64,000 nucleotides of DNA from CBDUEF01 sp018063485 (GCA_037045435.1 JBAOID010000037.1:176051-240050), one strand, 5' to 3'; positions 9,091-19,060 are shown, counted from the stretch's first letter. Notes: generated by a model not told the origin, from the letters alone. A program made the numbers and translations.

Positions 9091-10494
9091 ATGAATGCGA
9101 CGAAACTGCCGATGGAACTGGGGCCGATTCACTTTGTCGGGATTGGCGGGATTGGCATGTCGGGCATTGCCGAGGTGTTGATAACCCAAGGCTTTCGAGT
9201 GCAGGGTTCTGATTCCAAGGCCAGCAAGATCACCGATCGCCTGGTGAAATTGGGCGCTGTGTTCTTTGAGGGCCAGCGGGCCGGGAATATCGGTGAAGCG
9301 GCGGTTGTGGTGATTTCTTCGGCGATCAAAAAGGGCAATCCTGAGTTGGAAGAGGCGCGGTTGCGCGGCTTGCCGGTGGTGCGCCGGGCCGAGATGCTGG
9401 CAGAGTTGATGCGGTTGCGCTCGAATATCGCCATCGCCGGGACACATGGCAAAACAACCACGACCACGATGGTGGCGACGCTTCTGGACAGGGGCGGCTT
9501 TGATCCCACCGTGATCAACGGCGGGGTGATCCATGCTTATGGCTCGAATGCCCGGGCGGGGGCGGGTGAATGGATGGTGGTTGAGGCGGACGAGTTTGAC
9601 GGTTCGTTCAACCGGCTGCCTGCAACCATCGCCATTGTCACCAACATCGACCCCGAGCATATGGAGCATTGGGGAACTTTCGACAATCTGCGCCGCGGCT
9701 TCCTTGATTTCGTGTCGAACATCCCCTTCTACGGTTTGGCAGTTTGCTGCACGGATCATCCCGAAGTGCAGGCGTTGGTGGGCAAGATCACAGACCGCCG
9801 GGTGGTGACTTTTGGCTTCAACGCGCAGGCGGATGTGCGGGCGATCAATCTTCGGTTTGAGAGCGGCGTTGCGCATTTCGATATCGCCTTGCAGGGTGAG
9901 GGGTTGATGATTGAAAACTGTACTCTGCCGATGCCGGGGGACCATAACGTCTCCAATGCGCTGTCGGCGGTGGCAGTGGCGCGGTATCTGGGGATGAAAA
10001 AGGACGAAATCCGCGAGGCTTTGGCCGGCTTTGCCGGGGTGAACCGCCGCTTTACCCGTGTGGGTGAGGTGAACGGCGTCACGATTATCGACGATTACGG
10101 CCATCATCCGGTAGAAATTGCCGCCGTGCTGAAAGCCGCGCGTCAGGCAACCAAAGGCCGGGTGATCGCGGTGCATCAGCCGCACCGCTATACGCGTCTG
10201 TCCAGCCTGTTTGAAGATTTCTGCACCTGTTTCAATGAGGCGGATGTGGTGGCGATTGCCGAAGTCTACGGCGCGGGAGAAGAGCCGATAGCGGGCGCCA
10301 GCCGCGATGATCTTGTGGCGGGGCTGATCGCCCATGGCCACCGCCATGCCCGTGCGATCATTGATGAAATCGATCTGGTGCGGGTGGTGCGCGAACAGGC
10401 GCGGCCCGGCGATATGGTGGTGTGCCTTGGGGCGGGTACGATCTCGACCTGGGCCAATGCGCTGCCGGAAAGACTGCAAGGCAAGGCAGGGTGA
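9091..10494 (+). CDS. murC: UDP-N-acetylmuramate--L-alanine ligase MurC
   Basis: MurC catalyses the first amino-acid addition to UDP-MurNAc, ATP-dependent. The frame is open upstream, but the ATG at 9091 gives the family start MNATKLPMELGPIHFVGIGGIGMSGIAE, with AAGGA eight bases before. The P-loop is AGTHGKTTTTTM (about residue 115). Other Mur ligase marks are EADEFDGSF, TNIDPEHMEHW, MPGDHNVSNALSA, DDYGHHPVEI and QPHRYTRL. Length is 467 aa, normal and uninterrupted. It lies in a co-directional block with murG upstream and the DUF2484 genes and murB downstream. Confidence 0.97.
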   Translation: MNATKLPMELGPIHFVGIGGIGMSGIAEVLITQGFRVQGSDSKASKITDRLVKLGAVFFEGQRAGNIGEAAVVVISSAIKKGNPELEEARLRGLPVVRRAEMLAELMRLRSNIAIAGTHGKTTTTTMVATLLDRGGFDPTVINGGVIHAYGSNARAGAGEWMVVEADEFDGSFNRLPATIAIVTNIDPEHMEHWGTFDNLRRGFLDFVSNIPFYGLAVCCTDHPEVQALVGKITDRRVVTFGFNAQADVRAINLRFESGVAHFDIALQGEGLMIENCTLPMPGDHNVSNALSAVAVARYLGMKKDEIREALAGFAGVNRRFTRVGEVNGVTIIDDYGHHPVEIAAVLKAARQATKGRVIAVHQPHRYTRLSSLFEDFCTCFNEADVVAIAEVYGAGEEPIAGASRDDLVAGLIAHGHRHARAIIDEIDLVRVVREQARPGDMVVCLGAGTISTWANALPERLQGKAG

Positions 10495-10537
10495 GCGGTA
10501 ACCTGACCGCCGCTCGATTTGAAGGAAGGCGCGGGCA

Positions 10538-10771
10538 ATGAGTTCAGTGCTGATTGCGGGTTGTTTTTGGGTGATCGCAGCAAGCCTGACGGCATTGCTG
10601 CCGATGCGGCGGCAGATGGTGCCGGGGCTGGCGCTTTTGGCCGCAACGCCGGTGTTGTTGATCTGGATCGGGATCAGCCACGGCTGGCTTTGGGCGGTAT
10701 TGGGGCTGTTGGCCTTCCTGTCGATGTTCCGCCGCCCGCTGTCGTATCTTGCACGAAAGGCCATGTCATGA
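10538..10771 (+). CDS. DUF2484 family membrane protein, copy 1
   Basis: A 77-aa protein with two or three hydrophobic helices (VLIAGCFWVIAASLTALLP, MVPGLALLAATPVLLIWIG, LWAVLGLLAFLSMF) and the RRPLSYLARK tail typical of DUF2484. This family is found almost only in Rhodobacteraceae between murC and murB. Its stop overlaps the start of a second copy (ATGA at 10768-10771), implying translational coupling. Function is unknown; the position suggests an envelope or division role, which is inference only. Confidence 0.8.
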   Translation: MSSVLIAGCFWVIAASLTALLPMRRQMVPGLALLAATPVLLIWIGISHGWLWAVLGLLAFLSMFRRPLSYLARKAMS

Positions 10772-11029
10772 CCGCATCTCTTGTTGCCGCCTTTGTGTGG
10801 CTGATTGCCGCCAATCTGATCGCCTTTCTGCCCAGCAAGGACAAGCATTGGACCAACGCCTATTGGCTGATCGCCGTGGGCATTCCGATTCTGGGCTGGG
10901 TAGCTTACGCCGCCGGGCCGCTTTGGGGCCTGCTTTTGCTGGTGGCCGGGGTATCGGTTTTGCGCTGGCCAGTGATTCTATCTTTGGCGGTGGATGCGCG
11001 CCAAAATGGAGCGGAAATTCGCCCGATGA
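10768..11029 (+). CDS. DUF2484 family membrane protein, copy 2 (frameshifted)
   Basis: A paralogue of the preceding gene: MTASLVAAFVWLIAANLIAFLPS, then WLIAVGIPILGWVAYAAGPLWGLLLLVAGVSVLRWPVI. In the raw sequence it fuses in frame to murB. One extra base near 10977 causes this: removing it gives the DUF2484-like end YLWRWMRAKMERKFAR and a stop at 11027-11029, for 86 aa. That stop overlaps the murB start, the same ATGA arrangement as copy 1. The apparent DUF2484-MurB fusion is therefore judged artefactual. Confidence 0.72.
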
Positions 11030-11946
11030 TGCCCCACGTGCGCGGCACGCTGACCGCCGATCGACCGCTGGATGATCTGACATGGTTGCGGGTGGGTGGG
11101 CCGGCGGATTGGCTGTTTCAGCCCGCGGATGAGGCGGATTTATCCGGGTTTCTGGCCGGATTGGACCCGGCTGTACCGGTGTTTCCGATGGGAGTTGGCA
11201 GCAATCTGATCGTAAGGGATGGCGGAATTGCGGCAGTGGTGATCCGCTTGGGGCGGGGGTTCAATGCGATTTCCTGTGAGGTTGGGCAGGTTGTTGCCGG
11301 GGCGGCGGCGCTGGATGCGCATGTGGCGCGGCGCGCGGCCGAGGCGGGGCTGGATCTGACATTTCTGCGCACCATTCCGGGCAGCATCGGCGGCGCGGTG
11401 CGGATGAATGCGGGCTGCTATGGGTCTTATGTGGCTGATCATCTGATCTCGGTGCGGGTGGTCATGCGTGATGGGCGGATGCAGGATTTGCCCGCATCGA
11501 CGCTGAACCTGCGGTATCGGCAATCGGATTTGCCCGAGGGTGCCGTGGTGATCTCGGCAACCTTTCGCGCAGAGGCCGGGGAGCCTGCGGCACTTGAGGC
11601 GCGGATGGTTGAGCAAATCGCCAGGCGCGATGCGAGCCAGCCCACCAAGGAACGCTCGGCAGGCTCGACATTCCGCAATCCGGTGGGCCATTCCAGCACG
11701 GGCCGGGCCGATGACAGCCATGAGTTGAAGGCCTGGAAAGTGATTGATGACGCCGGAATGCGGGGGGCAAAGCGGGGCGGGGCGCAGATGTCACCGATGC
11801 ATTCCAACTTTTTGATCAACACCGGAGGGGCGAGCGCCGCCGATCTGGAAGATTTGGGCGAAGAAGTGCGAAAAAAGGTTTTCCAACAGAGCGGTATCAC
11901 GTTAGAGTGGGAAATCATGCGGGTCGGCAAACGACGCGGTGAATAA
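11026..11946 (+). CDS. murB: UDP-N-acetylenolpyruvoylglucosamine reductase MurB
   Basis: MurB reduces UDP-GlcNAc-enolpyruvate to UDP-MurNAc with FAD and NADPH. The start is the ATG pair at 11026/11029 (MMPHVRGTLTADRPL), about 306 aa. Landmarks are TWLRVGGPADWLF, the FAD-binding PMGVGSNLIVRDGG, IPGSIGGAVRMNAGCYG, the KERSAGSTFRNP segment with the catalytic Ser, and HSNFLINTG near the C-terminus. It is a type I MurB and intact. Its start overlaps the upstream DUF2484 stop, and ddl follows 39 bp downstream. Confidence 0.95.
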   Translation: MMPHVRGTLTADRPLDDLTWLRVGGPADWLFQPADEADLSGFLAGLDPAVPVFPMGVGSNLIVRDGGIAAVVIRLGRGFNAISCEVGQVVAGAAALDAHVARRAAEAGLDLTFLRTIPGSIGGAVRMNAGCYGSYVADHLISVRVVMRDGRMQDLPASTLNLRYRQSDLPEGAVVISATFRAEAGEPAALEARMVEQIARRDASQPTKERSAGSTFRNPVGHSSTGRADDSHELKAWKVIDDAGMRGAKRGGAQMSPMHSNFLINTGGASAADLEDLGEEVRKKVFQQSGITLEWEIMRVGKRRGE

Positions 11947-11985
11947 CAAGATCACGGGCCGCTAAAGGTCTGGATGAGGCAGTAA

Positions 11986-12907
11986 ATGGCGGGCAGTTCG
12001 AGCAGAACAGCCCTCAAGGTGGCGGTTTTGATGGGTGGGGCTTCCGCAGAGCGGGAGGTATCCGCTGTCATCCGGGCAAGCGTGCGCGGCGGCACTGCGA
12101 GAGGCGGGATATGGCGTGGTTGAGGTCGATTGCGGCCCCGATCTTTATGCGCGGTTGTCTGAAATCAAGCCCGACGTTTGCTTCAACGCCTTGCATGGCC
12201 GTTGGGGCGAAGACGGTGCGGTGCAGGGCATTCTGGAATGGTTGCACCTGCCCTATACGCATTCGGGCATTTTGGCCTCGGCTTTGGCGATGGACAAGAT
12301 CCGCACCAAAGATGTGTATCTGGCCAATGGGTTGCCGTTCATGGATAGCCGTTTGGCGCGGCGTGAGGCGGTTGAGGCCGGTCACGTCTTGCCGCCGCCC
12401 TATGTGGTAAAGCCGTATAATGAAGGCTCGTCCGTGGGGGTGTATATCGTGCGCGAGGGCACGAATGCACCGCGATTGGCCAAGGAAATGCCCGAGGTGG
12501 TGATGGTGGAAGCCTATGCGCCGGGGCGGGAGCTGACCGTGGCCGTGATGGGGGATCGGCCGCTCTGCGTGACTGATATCATCACCGATGGCTGGTATGA
12601 TTATGATGCGAAATACAAGCCCGGTGGCAGCAGACATCAGGTGCCGGCCGAACTTCCGGCGGAAATCACGTCGGCCTGTCTGGATTACGCCTTGCGCGCG
12701 CATCGGGCCCTGGGCTGCCGAGGGGTCAGCAGGACCGATTTTCGTTGGGATGAAGCGCGGGGCCTGGCGGGGTTGATCCTGTTGGAGACCAACACCCAGC
12801 CGGGGATGACGCCCACCTCGCTTGCGCCCGAGCAAGCGGCGCATCTGGGGATTTCCTTCCCCGAGTTTTGCGCCTGGATGGTTAAGGATGCGTCATGCAA
12901 TCGCTGA
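11986..12907 (+). CDS. ddl: D-alanine--D-alanine ligase (frameshifted)
   Basis: An ATP-grasp enzyme making D-Ala-D-Ala. The ATG at 11986 gives MAGSSSRTALKVAVLMGGASAEREVS; an extra base at about 12064 breaks the frame. Removing it restores EVSLSSGQACAAALREAGY. Further marks are FNALHGRWGEDGAVQG, YTHSGILASALAMDK, PYVVKPYNEGSSVGV, DYDAKYKPGGSRH and LLETNTQPGMTPTSL with the Mg-binding residues. The corrected length is 306 aa. The stop overlaps the ftsQ start region (ftsQ ATG at 12895), a normal dcw arrangement. Confidence 0.94.
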
Positions 12908-13794
12908 GCCGCGCCGACCATTTGCCCCCGCGCCGCGATCCTGCCCCGTCGCGTTGGCAGTACCGCATGCAACGGTTGTGGCTGACGCCACTATACCGTG
13001 CGCTGTTTCGGGTGGGAATTCCGGTTCTGGGCCTGGCGCTGGTGGTGGCATTGGTCTTTGCGAGCACCTCTCGGCGTGAGGCTTTGGTGGCAGGCTATAG
13101 CCATATCAAAGAGCAGTTTCAGGCGCGCCCCGAATTTCGGGTGGGCTTTTTGTCCGTTGAAGGCGCCTCTCCCGATCTGGCCGATGCGGTGCGTGCGAAA
13201 CTGGCGCTGAAGCTGCCGCAATCGTCGTTTGATCTGGATATGGATGCGATCCGCCAAAAGGCCGAAGCCTTTGATGCAGTGGGGACTGCCGAAGTTCGGG
13301 TGCGTTCGGGCGGGGTGTTGCAGGTGATCTTGACCGAGCGGGTTCCGGCGCTGGTCTGGCGTGTCAGCGAGGACAGGCTGGTGCTGCTGGATGCCAGCGG
13401 GCACCGCGTGGCGGGATTGGCCGATCGCCAGGATCGCGCCGATTTGCCCTTGGTCGCGGGTGAGGGCGCGGATGTGGCGAGTGCCGAGGCGCTGGCCCTG
13501 CTGGCCGCTGCGGGGCCGATTGCGCCACGGTTGCGCGGATTGGTGCGGATGGGTGCGCGGCGCTGGGATGTGGTGCTGGATCGTGGACAGCGGATCTTGC
13601 TGCCCGCCGAGAAACCCGTTGCCGCGTTGGAGCGGTTGCTGGCGATGGATCAGGCTGAGAAAATCCTTGATCGCGACGTGTCGAGCATTGACCTGAGAGA
13701 TGAACGTCGCCCCGTTTTGCGGCTTGCCCCCTTCGCCCTGAGCGAGGTGCGGCGTGCCAGTGGAATCAAAGAGCCTGCGGAGAACAGCCTATGA
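12895..13794 (+). CDS. ftsQ: Cell division protein FtsQ
   Basis: A bitopic divisome protein of 299 aa. A short basic cytoplasmic N-terminus (MQSLSRADHLPPRRDP) is followed by one membrane helix (about 39-57, VGIPVLGLALVVALVFA). The POTRA-like domain begins at EFRVGFLSVEGASPDLADAV, then the FtsQ domain with LTERVPALVWRV and the VSSIDLRDERRPVLRL strand near the C-terminus. It overlaps ddl by 13 bp and ftsA by 4 bp (ATGA at 13791-13794). It is intact. Confidence 0.94.
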   Translation: MQSLSRADHLPPRRDPAPSRWQYRMQRLWLTPLYRALFRVGIPVLGLALVVALVFASTSRREALVAGYSHIKEQFQARPEFRVGFLSVEGASPDLADAVRAKLALKLPQSSFDLDMDAIRQKAEAFDAVGTAEVRVRSGGVLQVILTERVPALVWRVSEDRLVLLDASGHRVAGLADRQDRADLPLVAGEGADVASAEALALLAAAGPIAPRLRGLVRMGARRWDVVLDRGQRILLPAEKPVAALERLLAMDQAEKILDRDVSSIDLRDERRPVLRLAPFALSEVRRASGIKEPAENSL

Positions 13795-15125
13795 CCGATC
13801 TATACCAAACCCAGCGTGCCATGCGGCACATGCGCAAAACCGCGATGCAGCGCGGGGTGGTGGCCATTCTGGATGTGGGCACTTCGAAAATCGCCTGTCT
13901 GATCCTGCGCTTCGATGGCTTTGAAGCGCAGGGCGATGGCGACGGCGTGGGGCCGATGGCGGGGCAATCCTCGTTCCGGGTGATCGGCGCGGCTACAACC
14001 CGTTCGCGCGGCGTGCGTTTTGGCGAGATTTCGGTGATGAATGAAACCGAACGCGCCATTCGCACCGCTGTGCAGGCGGCACAAAAGATGGCGAATGTGC
14101 GGGTGGATCATGTAATCGCCTGTTTCTCGGGGGCCGAGCCGCGCAGCTATGGGCTGGCGGGAGAGTGGGAATTGCAGGATTCGGTGGTGACCGAGCAGGA
14201 TGTGGCGCGCGTGATGGCTGCTTGTGATGTGCCCGATATTGGCGAGGGGCGCGAGGTGTTGCACGCGCAACCCGTGAACTTTGCGCTGGATCATCGTTCG
14301 GGTCTGGGCGATCCGCGCGGGCAGATTGGCAACCGTCTGGCCTGCGATCTGCACATGCTTTCGGTCGATGCGAGCGTGGTGCAGAACCTGCTTTATTGCA
14401 TCAAGCGCTGCGATCTGGAATTGGCGGGGATTGCCTCATCGGCCTATGTGTCGGGGATTTCCTCGCTGGTCGAGGATGAACAGGAATTGGGCGCTGCCTG
14501 TATTGATATGGGCGGCGGGGCCACCGGCCTGTCGATCTTCATGAAAAAGCACATGATCTTTGCCGATGCTGTACGCATGGGCGGCGATCATGTCACCAGC
14601 GATATCTCCAAGGGATTGCAGGTGCCGCTTGCGGTGGCCGAGCGGATCAAGACCAAGCATGGCGGCGTGCATGCCACCGGCATGGATGATCGCGACATGA
14701 TCGAGATGGGGGGCGATTCCGGCGATTGGGAGAAAGACCGCCGCCAGATCAGCCGCACCGAGTTGATCGGGATCATGCGGCCGCGGGTTGAGGAGATTCT
14801 GGAAGAGGTGCGCGCAAGACTGGATGCTGCGGGCTTTGACAGCCTGCCCAGCCAGCAGATCGTTTTGACCGGTGGGGCCAGCCAAATTCCGGGGTTGGAT
14901 ATGTTGGCCAGCCGGATCCTGGGCCAGCGGGTGCGGATGGGGCGGCCCTTGCGGGTGCAGGGCCTGCCACAGGCCGCGACAGGGGCGGCGTTTTCCAGCG
15001 CGGTGGGCCTGTGTCTGTTCGCCGCCCATCCGCAAGATGAATGGTGGGATTTCGATATCCCGAACGAGCGCTATCCGGCGCGGTCGTTGAAAAGGGCCTT
15101 CAAGTGGTTCAAGGACAATTGGTAA
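13791..15125 (+). CDS. ftsA: Cell division protein FtsA
   Basis: An actin-like ATPase tethering FtsZ to the membrane, 444 aa. Phosphate-1 is VVAILDVGTSKIACLI. Then come TTRSRGVRFGEISVMNETERAI, the 1C subdomain, INMGGG-type phosphate-2 CIDMGGGATGLSIF, and the adenosine motif VLTGGASQIPG. The C-terminus ends RSLKRAFKWFKDNW, an amphipathic membrane-targeting helix. The start overlaps the ftsQ stop. The gap of 218 bp to ftsZ has no gene and probably holds ftsZ promoter elements, which I could not define. Confidence 0.95.
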   Translation: MTDLYQTQRAMRHMRKTAMQRGVVAILDVGTSKIACLILRFDGFEAQGDGDGVGPMAGQSSFRVIGAATTRSRGVRFGEISVMNETERAIRTAVQAAQKMANVRVDHVIACFSGAEPRSYGLAGEWELQDSVVTEQDVARVMAACDVPDIGEGREVLHAQPVNFALDHRSGLGDPRGQIGNRLACDLHMLSVDASVVQNLLYCIKRCDLELAGIASSAYVSGISSLVEDEQELGAACIDMGGGATGLSIFMKKHMIFADAVRMGGDHVTSDISKGLQVPLAVAERIKTKHGGVHATGMDDRDMIEMGGDSGDWEKDRRQISRTELIGIMRPRVEEILEEVRARLDAAGFDSLPSQQIVLTGGASQIPGLDMLASRILGQRVRMGRPLRVQGLPQAATGAAFSSAVGLCLFAAHPQDEWWDFDIPNERYPARSLKRAFKWFKDNW

Positions 15126-15343
15126 CCGCAAAATCCTGCGTCGACGGCGAGATGCCGCCCAAAGGGGACACAATGCGCCTATATTTTGTAGGCAAAGTAG
15201 TTTTTTCTAGTGACCTCGGCGCTATCTGTGGATAGAATCGGGGATAATTCGGCATATTGGCACTTCGGGACAGGTTCCAATGCAGACCGGAATGGCGATG
15301 GGCGGCGCGTACCGCGGGACACGAAGAACAGGCGGACAGATAA

Positions 15344-16958
15344 ATGACATTGAACCTGACCATGACCTCGCAGCGCGAAGAGCTAAAGCCGCGCATCACT
15401 GTTTTTGGTGTTGGTGGTGCCGGTGGCAATGCCGTGAACAACATGATCGACCAGGAGCTTGAGGGGGTCGAGTTCGTCGTCGCCAATACCGACGCTCAGG
15501 CATTGCAGCAAAGCCGGGCGGCATCGCGCATCCAGATGGGCCTGAAAGTGACCGAGGGCCTCGGGGCCGGTGCGCGCCCGACCGTAGGTGCCGCTGCTGC
15601 CGAGGAAACCATCGAAGAGATTGTTGATCACCTGGCCGGGGCACATATGTGCTTCATTACGGCTGGTATGGGCGGAGGCACCGGAACAGGTGCTGCACCA
15701 ATCATTGCCCAGGCCGCGCGGGAGTTGGGCGTGCTGACCGTGGGCGTCGTGACCAAGCCGTTTCCAGTTTGAAGGCAACAAGCGTATGCGTCAGGCCGAA
15801 GATGGCATTGCCGCACTGCAAAAGGTTGTTGATACGCTGATCATCATTCCGAACCAGAACCTGTTCCGTCTGGCCAATGAGCGCACGACCTTCACTGAAG
15901 CCTTTGCGATGGCCGATGACGTTTTGTATCAAGGTGTCAAGGGCGTCACCGATCTGATGGTGCGCCCCGGCCTGATCAACCTTGATTTTGCCGATGTCCG
16001 CGCCGTGATGGACGAGATGGGCAAGGCGATGATGGGCACCGGTGAAGCCACCGGTGAGAATCGCGCGGTTGAGGCGGCGGAAAAGGCGATTGCCAACCCG
16101 CTGTTGGACGAGATTTCGCTGCACGGTGCCAAGGGAGTGTTGATCAACATCACCGGTGGCCATGATCTGACGCTGTTTGAACTGGACGAAGCTGCCAATA
16201 TCATCCGCGAAAAGGTTGATCCTGATGCCAATATCATTGTTGGCTCGACGCTGGACCCCTCAATGGAGGGCATGTTGCGGGTTTCGGTTGTGGCCACCGG
16301 GATTGATGCGGCTCAGGCTGCGCGGCCCGAGCAGGGCGTTGCCCGCCGCTCGATGGCGGCCCCATTGCCACAACATATCCCCGAGTCCAAACCCGCTCCG
16401 GTGACCTTGACGACGATGCAGGCCGTCACGGTGCCGGTTGCCGCACCAACGCTGTTCGACACGCCCGCGATGTCGGATGATTTCGTGCCCGAAGTCGAGA
16501 TGGACGAAGACGTGGCGCATGGCGATATGCCGCCTCCAGCCTATCGCCCGCAGCCGGTGCAGCAGCAAGCGCGCTCGACAGCGCCTTTGGACAATCGCGC
16601 CGAGGAATTCGTGGCCCCGCGCCCGCGCGCTGCCGGAACCCCTTCGCCCGAGGCTTTGGCCCGGTTGCAAGCCGCTGTCAGCCGCTCGCCCGCCGCCGCT
16701 CCTCGCCCGGCACCGCAGGCCGCCGTCCCGCAACAGCGCGCCGCGGCCCCTGCGGCCAAACCGGCAGAGCGCCCGCGCTTTGGCATCGGCAGCCTGATCA
16801 ACCGCATGGCTGGCGGCCATTCCGAAGCAGCACCCGAGCGGGGCGCGGCTTCGACACGTCAGCAGCCGCCGGTGACGTCTTATGATGATGAGCAAGAGTT
16901 GTCGGCGGATCAGGAGCGGATCGAGATTCCGGCATTCTTGCGCCGTCAGGCAAACTGA
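15344..16958 (+). CDS. ftsZ: Cell division GTPase FtsZ (frameshifted)
   Basis: Tubulin-like GTPase forming the Z ring. The N-terminus PRITVFGVGGAGGNAVNNM is followed by the signature GGGTGTGAAP. At 15764-15765 an extra C creates a premature TGA; removing it restores KPFQFEGNKRMRQAEDGI. The C-terminal domain includes NPLLDEISLHGAKGVLINITGG. It is followed by a long variable Pro/Ala linker (about 150 residues from QAARPEQ onward) and a C-terminal peptide near IPAFLRRQAN, which is the FtsA-binding tail. Corrected length is 537 aa, long but usual for Rhodobacteraceae. A strong terminator follows. Confidence 0.95.
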
Positions 16959-16977
16959 GACTTTCGTAAAACCTGGT

Positions 16978-17012
16978 AACAAAGCTCGGCATGTCCGGGC
17001 TTTGTTGTTTTT
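16978..17012 (+). terminator. Rho-independent terminator after ftsZ
   Basis: AACAAAGC-TCGG pairs with CCGG-GCTTTGTT around a CATGT loop (one T-G pair), a 12-bp stem followed by GTTTTT. It lies 20 bp past the ftsZ stop and separates the division block from lpxC. Confidence 0.85.
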
Positions 17013-17135
17013 AATCAATGAGTTGCCATATATAATCCTGTTACACTCGGTTACAAAGAGTGAGTTAAGTCGTGGCCTTCCAAGTCTTAGTTAAGAGTTA
17101 CCGCGCCCAAGGGTGCACAGGTAGCGAGGGTTTAC

Positions 17136-18056
17136 GTGCAGAACACGGTTGCATCATCGGTGGTTTTTCAGGGTCAGGGGCTCCATTCCGGTGCCCCGGT
17201 GCGCATGGTTGTGCGTCCCGCTCCTGAAAACTCTGGCATCTGGTTCCGCCGCTCCGACCTGCCCGAAGCCGAGGCGATGGTCAAAGCCGTATGGGACGCC
17301 GTGGTGCCGTCGCGGCTTTGTACGCTGGTGGCCAATGCCGCCGGAACCTCGGTTTCCACCATTGAACATATCATGGCCGCTTTGGCCGGTTGCGCGGTTC
17401 ACAATGCGCTGATCGAGATTGATGGCCCCGAAGTGCCGATTCTGGATGGCTCGGCGATGCCCTTTGTTGAGGGCTTGCTGGCGGCAGGCCTGGTCGAGCA
17501 AGAGGCGCAGGTGCGTGCAATCCGGGTGCTGAAAGCGGTTGAAGTGCGCGACGGCGATGCCCTGGCGCGTCTGGAGCCTTCGGAGATGCTGGAGATTGAT
17601 TTCGCGATTGATTTCGAAGAGGCCGCCATCGGACGCCAGGAAAAAGTGCTGAACATGTCGAACGGTGCTTTCGTGCGCGAACTGTCGGACAGCCGAACCT
17701 TTTGCCGCAAGATTGATGTGCAGATGATGCGCGAAAAGGGGCTGGCTTTGGGGGGCACTTTGGAAAACGCTGTCGTTTTTGATGGCGATCAGGTGCTTAG
17801 TCCCGGTGGCCTGCGCTATGCCGATGAGCCGGTGCGCCACAAGATGCTGGATGCGTTGGGCGATCTGGCACTTGCCGGCGGGCCAATTCTGGGGCGCTAT
17901 ACCGGGATCAGGGCCGGGCATGCCTTGACCAACCGGTTGCTGCGTGTGCTTTTTGCCACAGCGGGAAGCTGGCGTTTCGTGGAATGTGGCGAAGTAACCG
18001 GTGGCAAACTGCCCGGCGTTGGCGTTCATCATGGCGATCTTCCCTCACGTCTTTGA
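17136..18056 (+). CDS. lpxC: UDP-3-O-acyl-N-acetylglucosamine deacetylase LpxC
   Basis: The committed zinc deacetylase of lipid A synthesis, 306 aa. The start is a GTG at 17136 (first residues QNTVASSVVFQGQGLHSG), preceded by GCGAGGG. Zn-ligand regions are STIEHIMAAL (His about 75) and the second-domain VRHKMLDALGDLAL with His and Asp. The SRTFCRK loop and the catalytic ALTNRLLR-adjacent AGHALTN region are present. It is intact, 177 bp after ftsZ and separated from it by a terminator, so it is probably transcribed from its own promoter. Confidence 0.96.
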   Translation: MQNTVASSVVFQGQGLHSGAPVRMVVRPAPENSGIWFRRSDLPEAEAMVKAVWDAVVPSRLCTLVANAAGTSVSTIEHIMAALAGCAVHNALIEIDGPEVPILDGSAMPFVEGLLAAGLVEQEAQVRAIRVLKAVEVRDGDALARLEPSEMLEIDFAIDFEEAAIGRQEKVLNMSNGAFVRELSDSRTFCRKIDVQMMREKGLALGGTLENAVVFDGDQVLSPGGLRYADEPVRHKMLDALGDLALAGGPILGRYTGIRAGHALTNRLLRVLFATAGSWRFVECGEVTGGKLPGVGVHHGDLPSRL

Positions 18057-18181
18057 TCTGATGTGGCAAAGCAGTGAAAGCCGTTTTGCGCCCCGGATTT
18101 TTATGTGCTAGGACGGGCCGAGAGCAGCGTGAACCGCCCGGATCGGGGTGGCCGCGAAGTGGCAATTGGGGTTGGCTGAAG

Positions 18182-19027
18182 ATGGCAGGCGGAAAAGCGG
18201 GATTGGCGCGGGGTTTTGGCGTGGCGCTTCTGGTCGGCACCTTGGCCTCTTGCGGTGCCGGCAAGCCCAATGATCGGGCGCTGGACACTTATACTGCCGA
18301 AGAAATCTACAAACGTGGCGAGTTGACGCTGGAAACCACAAAAAAGCCCGGCGAGGCGCTGACCTATTTCCAAGAAGTCGAGCGACTGTATCCTTATTCG
18401 GAATGGGCCAAGCGCGCATTGATCATGCAGGCCTTTACACTGCACAAAGCGCGACAATATCCAGAGGCCCGCGTCGCGGCCCAGCGCTTCCTTGATTTCT
18501 ATCCAGGCGACGAAGATGCCGCCTATGCGCAATATCTGATGGCGCTGTCTTATTATGACCAGATTGACGAAGTGGGCCGCGATCAGGGGCTGACCTATCA
18601 GGCGCTGCAATCACTGCGCGTGGTGATCGAGCAGTATCCCGACAGCGAATATGCGAAATCGGCGATTCTAAAATTTGATCTGGCGTTTGACCATTTGGCA
18701 GCCAAGGAAATGGAAGTTGGGCGTTACTATCTGAAACGCAAGGATTATGCCGCCGCGATCAACCGTTTCCGCACCGTGGTGCAGGATTTCCAGACCACGA
18801 CCCACACCGCCGAGGCGTTGCACCGCTTGGTTGAAGCCTATCTCGCGCTGGGTCTGACGGATGAAGCGCAAACCGCCGGCGCGATTCTGGGCTATAATTA
18901 TCAATCCAGCCCATTCTATGATGACACTTTCCGGTTGCTCAAGAACCAGGGCCTTGCCCCCGAGGCCAGGGGCACCAGTTGGCTGTCCAGGATTTATCGC
19001 CAGATGATCAGAGGCGAGTGGCTGTGA
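18182..19027 (+). CDS. bamD: Outer-membrane assembly lipoprotein BamD
   Basis: BamD/ComL of the beta-barrel assembly machine, 281 aa. The ATG at 18182 is chosen because it gives a lipoprotein signal (ARGFGVALLVGTLASC, Cys about 23). The body is TPR-like: YKRGELTLETTKKPGEALTYFQEVERLYPYSEWAKRA, FLDFYPGDEDAAYAQYLMALSYYDQI and VIEQYPDSEYAKSA. It lies between lpxC and recN, the usual order in this group. It is intact. Confidence 0.93.
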   Translation: MAGGKAGLARGFGVALLVGTLASCGAGKPNDRALDTYTAEEIYKRGELTLETTKKPGEALTYFQEVERLYPYSEWAKRALIMQAFTLHKARQYPEARVAAQRFLDFYPGDEDAAYAQYLMALSYYDQIDEVGRDQGLTYQALQSLRVVIEQYPDSEYAKSAILKFDLAFDHLAAKEMEVGRYYLKRKDYAAAINRFRTVVQDFQTTTHTAEALHRLVEAYLALGLTDEAQTAGAILGYNYQSSPFYDDTFRLLKNQGLAPEARGTSWLSRIYRQMIRGEWL

Positions 19028-19060
19028 CCTTCGGGTCACGGTCGCCCGGTGGTGCAGACC

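Noticed and set aside
8941..10848. 635-aa minus-strand open frame
   Set aside because: It is antisense to murC and the DUF2484 genes, with no domain-like sequence; long shadow frames are expected at this GC content.
10519..11946. A DUF2484-MurB fusion protein
   Set aside because: Removing one base near 10977 gives a typical DUF2484 C-terminus and a stop overlapping the murB start.
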